Shown piece after piece: positions 23,234-26,143 of a stretch of DNA of 26,143 nt. Position numbers and translations under genes: made by a program. The DNA lies in assembly GCA_023412755.1 (NCBI GenBank), contig JAEZCB010000140.1, positions 1-26,143 on the forward strand. The letters are read 5' to 3'. The notes under the pieces are model-generated. The model searched no databases. It had not been told where the DNA came from and saw nothing but the letters and a program-made list of their open reading frames with translations. The first letter of the stretch is position 1; each line of letters opens with the position of its first letter. The DNA comes from Bacteroidota bacterium. GTDB taxonomy: Bacteria; Bacteroidota; Bacteroidia; Flavobacteriales_F; PHOS-HE28.

Positions 23234-26143
23234 TCAGCGCACCAGTGTCACATGGCCATGCACGGTGCGGGCCGCTCCGTTTCGTTCCACCAGATCCACA
23301 CGCCATACATAGATATCTGGTGGGCATTCCCGCCCATCCAGCCGCCCATCCCAACGATGATCCAGGTCATTGCTTTGGAATACCTGCATTCCCCATCGAT
23401 CGAAAACATACATCTCGATCTCGGCGATCTCTTTGCCCCATGCTCCGAAAAGATCGTTCAACCCATCCCCATTCGGTGTGAAGGCATTCGGTACGAAGAA
23501 ACTTCCGTTGAGGATCACCCATACTTCATCGGTCGCGCGACAGCCATTCTCATCCACCAACACTACGGTGTATAGCGTACTCTCCTCCGGCTTCGTTACG
23601 GGATCCGGGGCATCTGCAGGCCACGCCAGGCTATACGGTGACCATTGGAAACTGCCTGCGCCAGTCGCGAATAGTTGTACCTCTCGGCCATAGTCGGCTA
23701 TGATGTCCGGGCCAGCGTCCACAAAGGGCCATGGATGAACGCGGACCTCCAGGCCGGCCTCCGCATCGCATCCATGATCATCGGTGACCGTTACGGTATA
23801 TTCCATGGCCTCATATGGTGTGCAGAGCGGATCTTGTGATGTGGCATCATCCAGTTGCAGCGGTGGCTGCCAGGAGTATGTTGCACCGCCCGATGCATGC
23901 AGGCGAATGGAAGTACCCGGGCATATCACGGTATCCGGCCATGCCAGCGCCTGGACCTCGATCAGGTCCACGAACACCGTGTCCATCATGCTACCGCATG
24001 CATTACCACATTCAACGATGTAAGTGGTGGGTTCCGAAGGTGAGACCGTTGGAGACTGGATGTTCGTTTCCTGCAGACCTGGCGCAGGGTGCCATACATA
24101 CCAATCAGCGAACGGGGCATGGAGTTGCACGGAACTGCCCGCACAGATCAAAAGATCTTCCAGAACCGGGGCGGGTACGGCAGGTACCACTTCCACCCGC
24201 ACGGTACCCGTGATCTCACAGCCATCCGAGGTGATCACGGTAACGGTATAAATGGTGGTCTCAGCCGGGGTGGCCACAGGAGAGGCGCTGGTGGGATCGT
24301 CCAGTGTTTCCGAAGGTGACCATGCGTATGAGATGCCGCCGGAAGCTCCAAGCATGGTGCTTTCGCCAATACAGATGGAAACATCGGGAAGCATGCTCAA
24401 TTCAGGTTCAGCATAGGTCACCTCCACCTCGGCGGTATCCATACCACACAGCCCGGATACCACCACCTGGTATGTGGTGGCCGTGCCTGGTGAAGCTGTG
24501 GGAGATTGAACATTGGTGGCGCTGAGACCGATGGCAGGGGACCATGCGTACTCATTTCCCGGGGGCATGGCGACCAACTGCACTTCGCCGCCGGGACAAA
24601 TGGGTTCCACCGGTTCTATGCTCGCCACCACATCATCCATCACCGTCACCTGCATCGTTGTGGTGGCACCTATCACACAATCGTGACTATCCGTTACTGT
24701 GAGCGTGACAGTATAGACACCAGCGGAGGTATAGGTGTGCGAGGGCGACTCTTCCGTACTCGTGGAGCCATCCCCAAGATCCCAGTGATAAGTATCGCCT
24801 CCGGAGCTCTGGCTTTGAAATCCTACAACGGCGGGAGCACAGACCACATCCGGACCATCGATGGAAATGATGGCCACCACCGTGGAGAGGTCGAATTTCA
24901 TTACGGCCAGGTTGCAGCCGGTGCTGCCGTTGGTATTGCTCCATGCACCTGGGGTGGTAGGGAAATCACTCTGTCCCTGGCAACCAGCACAAACGGCCTG
25001 ATACACTTTACCATCCTTGTCGAAGCGGGATGTTCCGCCATCCACATGTTCGGGTGCCACATTCCCTCCAAAGAAGGAAGCGTAGTTCAGGCCTTCCGCT
25101 TCCGGTTCGAGCACCATGAGGTAGAAATCGTTGCCGTCCGTTGTCGATTGATATGCATCCGAAGTGGTGGGAAGACCAAAGGTGCTGCTGCTGTTTGGCG
25201 TGGCGTGATTGTTCGTGCTGCCACCCCATCCGCTGAAATAGATCTGGCGGCAATCGCTGACCAGGAACGCCGATGGCGAAATGTCTTCGGCACCATTGCC
25301 GCTCCCGATCCTCGTGCTCCACATGGAAGTGGTCAGGTCGGTGGAGAATTTATGGATGAACTGGGAACTGCCCGGTACGTTGTACTTGCCTGGTGTTATG
25401 GGATAGGCACCGCGTGTCTGCCCCACCACGTAGACGTTATCATCCACATCCAGCTGTACGAAATATGCCTGATCATACTGTGGCGTGCCGAGGAAGGTGC
25501 CGGACAACAACGTGTTCCCGCCAGGAGAATACCGGGTTATGTATCCATCCACGGCCCCACTGAAACTATTCTGGGCGCCATTGAGGTTGAGCGCCGGGCT
25601 GGTGGTGCCGCCGGTGCAGTAGACATCGCCGGTGCTGGATACCTGAAGGCCATAGCCACTATCGTTCCCTGATCCTCCAAAATAAGTTGCCCATAGCATG
25701 GTGGTAAGGCCGGGGTCCATGCGGAAGAAAAAGGCATCGGTGGTGCCGCCCCCGTGGGCTGGCTGTGGTGCGCCAGGTGTAACAGGCATATTGGTGCTGG
25801 TGGTGGTAGTGGCCACAATAGGGTTGCCGGCCAGGTCCAGAGTGATCTCGCCACGAAATGGATCGCCATAATTGTAATAAAGCGCACTGGCGATGTTTAT
25901 TCCATCGGCGCCTGTGCCTCCCACATAGGTGGATCCGATCAAAGCGGTCCCAGCCTCATTGAAACGTGCCACGAAGATGTCGCATCCGCTGGCATAATCG
26001 AATCCATACAGGCCACCCAGATCGATGCTGGTGTTGCTGGAATAGTTCGGATCGAAACAACCGGCTGTCACAGGCAGGTCCGACGAGGAGGTGGTGCCCA
26101 TCACATAGAGTTCGTTCGCCGCATTGACCACCATGCTATGGGG
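23234..26143 (-). CDS. giant T9SS-secreted surface protein with beta-propeller, PKD and Ig-like domains (N-terminus missing)
   Basis: The frame is open to the window edge, so about 969 C-terminal residues are visible. The first ~420 are beta-propeller-like SBBP repeats (SSDLPVTAGCFD, STGDVYCTGGTTS, DDNVYVVGQTRG, and repeated TYVGG/TYFGGSGND pieces). A PKD domain follows (about 425-500) with YHWDLGDGSTSTEESPSHTY. Five Ig-like modules of about 75 residues come next, each with a C-x-G start, a Y-x-W-x-P strand, SP-x-x-x-P and T-x-Y-x-V near the end. The last ~88 residues (VPNAFTPNGDGLND, VFDRWGMQVFQ, WDGRLDGRECPPDIYVW) are the gliding-motility-associated, type B T9SS sorting domain. The protein is therefore exported by the T9SS and probably surface-attached or released. 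Likely roles are adhesion or gliding; no enzyme domain is visible. It ends 116 bases before ispD. Confidence 0.93.
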   Translation of the reverse strand, partial: PHSMVVNAANELYVMGTTSSSDLPVTAGCFDPNYSSNTSIDLGGLYGFDYASGCDIFVARFNEAGTALIGSTYVGGTGADGINIASALYYNYGDPFRGEITLDLAGNPIVATTTTSTNMPVTPGAPQPAHGGGTTDAFFFRMDPGLTTMLWATYFGGSGNDSGYGLQVSSTGDVYCTGGTTSPALNLNGAQNSFSGAVDGYITRYSPGGNTLLSGTFLGTPQYDQAYFVQLDVDDNVYVVGQTRGAYPITPGKYNVPGSSQFIHKFSTDLTTSMWSTRIGSGNGAEDISPSAFLVSDCRQIYFSGWGGSTNNHATPNSSSTFGLPTTSDAYQSTTDGNDFYLMVLEPEAEGLNYASFFGGNVAPEHVDGGTSRFDKDGKVYQAVCAGCQGQSDFPTTPGAWSNTNGSTGCNLAVMKFDLSTVVAIISIDGPDVVCAPAVVGFQSQSSGGDTYHWDLGDGSTSTEESPSHTYTSAGVYTVTLTVTDSHDCVIGATTTMQVTVMDDVVASIEPVEPICPGGEVQLVAMPPGNEYAWSPAIGLSATNVQSPTASPGTATTYQVVVSGLCGMDTAEVEVTYAEPELSMLPDVSICIGESTMLGASGGISYAWSPSETLDDPTSASPVATPAETTIYTVTVITSDGCEITGTVRVEVVPAVPAPVLEDLLICAGSSVQLHAPFADWYVWHPAPGLQETNIQSPTVSPSEPTTYIVECGNACGSMMDTVFVDLIEVQALAWPDTVICPGTSIRLHASGGATYSWQPPLQLDDATSQDPLCTPYEAMEYTVTVTDDHGCDAEAGLEVRVHPWPFVDAGPDIIADYGREVQLFATGAGSFQWSPYSLAWPADAPDPVTKPEESTLYTVVLVDENGCRATDEVWVILNGSFFVPNAFTPNGDGLNDLFGAWGKEIAEIEMYVFDRWGMQVFQSNDLDHRWDGRLDGRECPPDIYVWRVDLVERNGAARTVHGHVTLVR

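Noticed and set aside
24506..25672. 388-residue plus-strand frame
   Set aside because: It is antisense to the giant T9SS protein, whose domains are clear over the same bases.

Overview
The window looks like a chromosomal segment of a Bacteroidota bacterium, most likely a Flavobacteriales-type lineage with unusually GC-rich DNA. The reasons are a type IX secretion (T9SS) gliding-motility-type C-terminal domain on a giant surface protein, a succinate dehydrogenase with a single cytochrome b subunit in the order C-A-B, a YebC that starts MGRIFEKRK, the purD / DUF6341 / DUF6427 neighbourhood, and promoters of the Bacteroidota type (TTG-N19-TAnnTTTG). Genes are packed tightly on both strands. I see no tRNA, rRNA, CRISPR array, insertion sequence or phage gene, and no gene-free stretch over 300 bases.

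Layout. 1-932: 3' half of dxs. 954-2483: a frameshifted outer-membrane barrel gene, a DUF2905 membrane protein and a coiled-coil lipoprotein. 2505-6062: an ECF sigma factor, a coupled membrane protein that is probably its anti-sigma factor, a secreted TonB-C-like protein and an outer-membrane barrel protein. Three transcription units here begin with nearly the same ECF-type promoter (GTAAC-N16/17-CGTC), so this block looks like a self-contained envelope-stress regulon. 6255-8957: yebC and a convergent NIT-HAMP-HisKA_2 sensor kinase. 9051-11321: acyl-CoA carboxylase beta subunit and a secreted redoxin. 11439-13966: purD, DUF6341-like and DUF6427-like membrane proteins. 13989-15293: Xaa-Pro aminopeptidase. 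15510-19039: sdhC-sdhA-sdhB. 19076-20499: long-chain polyprenyl diphosphate synthase coupled to a MORN-like lipoprotein. 20598-21323: another barrel protein. 21328-23117: rlmN and ispD. 23234-26143: C-terminal ~970 residues of a multidomain T9SS cargo protein that runs off the window.

How it fits together. dxs and ispD are two steps of the MEP isoprenoid pathway, and the polyprenyl synthase would use its products for the quinone side chain; the succinate dehydrogenase feeds that quinone pool. The rest is mostly envelope biology: barrels, lipoproteins, a TonB-like protein and the T9SS cargo.

The most interesting items are the three-promoter ECF regulon with a triplicated 70-residue repeat in the cytoplasmic part of the anti-sigma candidate; two GTAG-headed REP-like palindromes around sdhC-sdhA; the frameshift in the barrel gene at 954-1501; and inverted repeats near or over the promoters of the lipoprotein and ispD.
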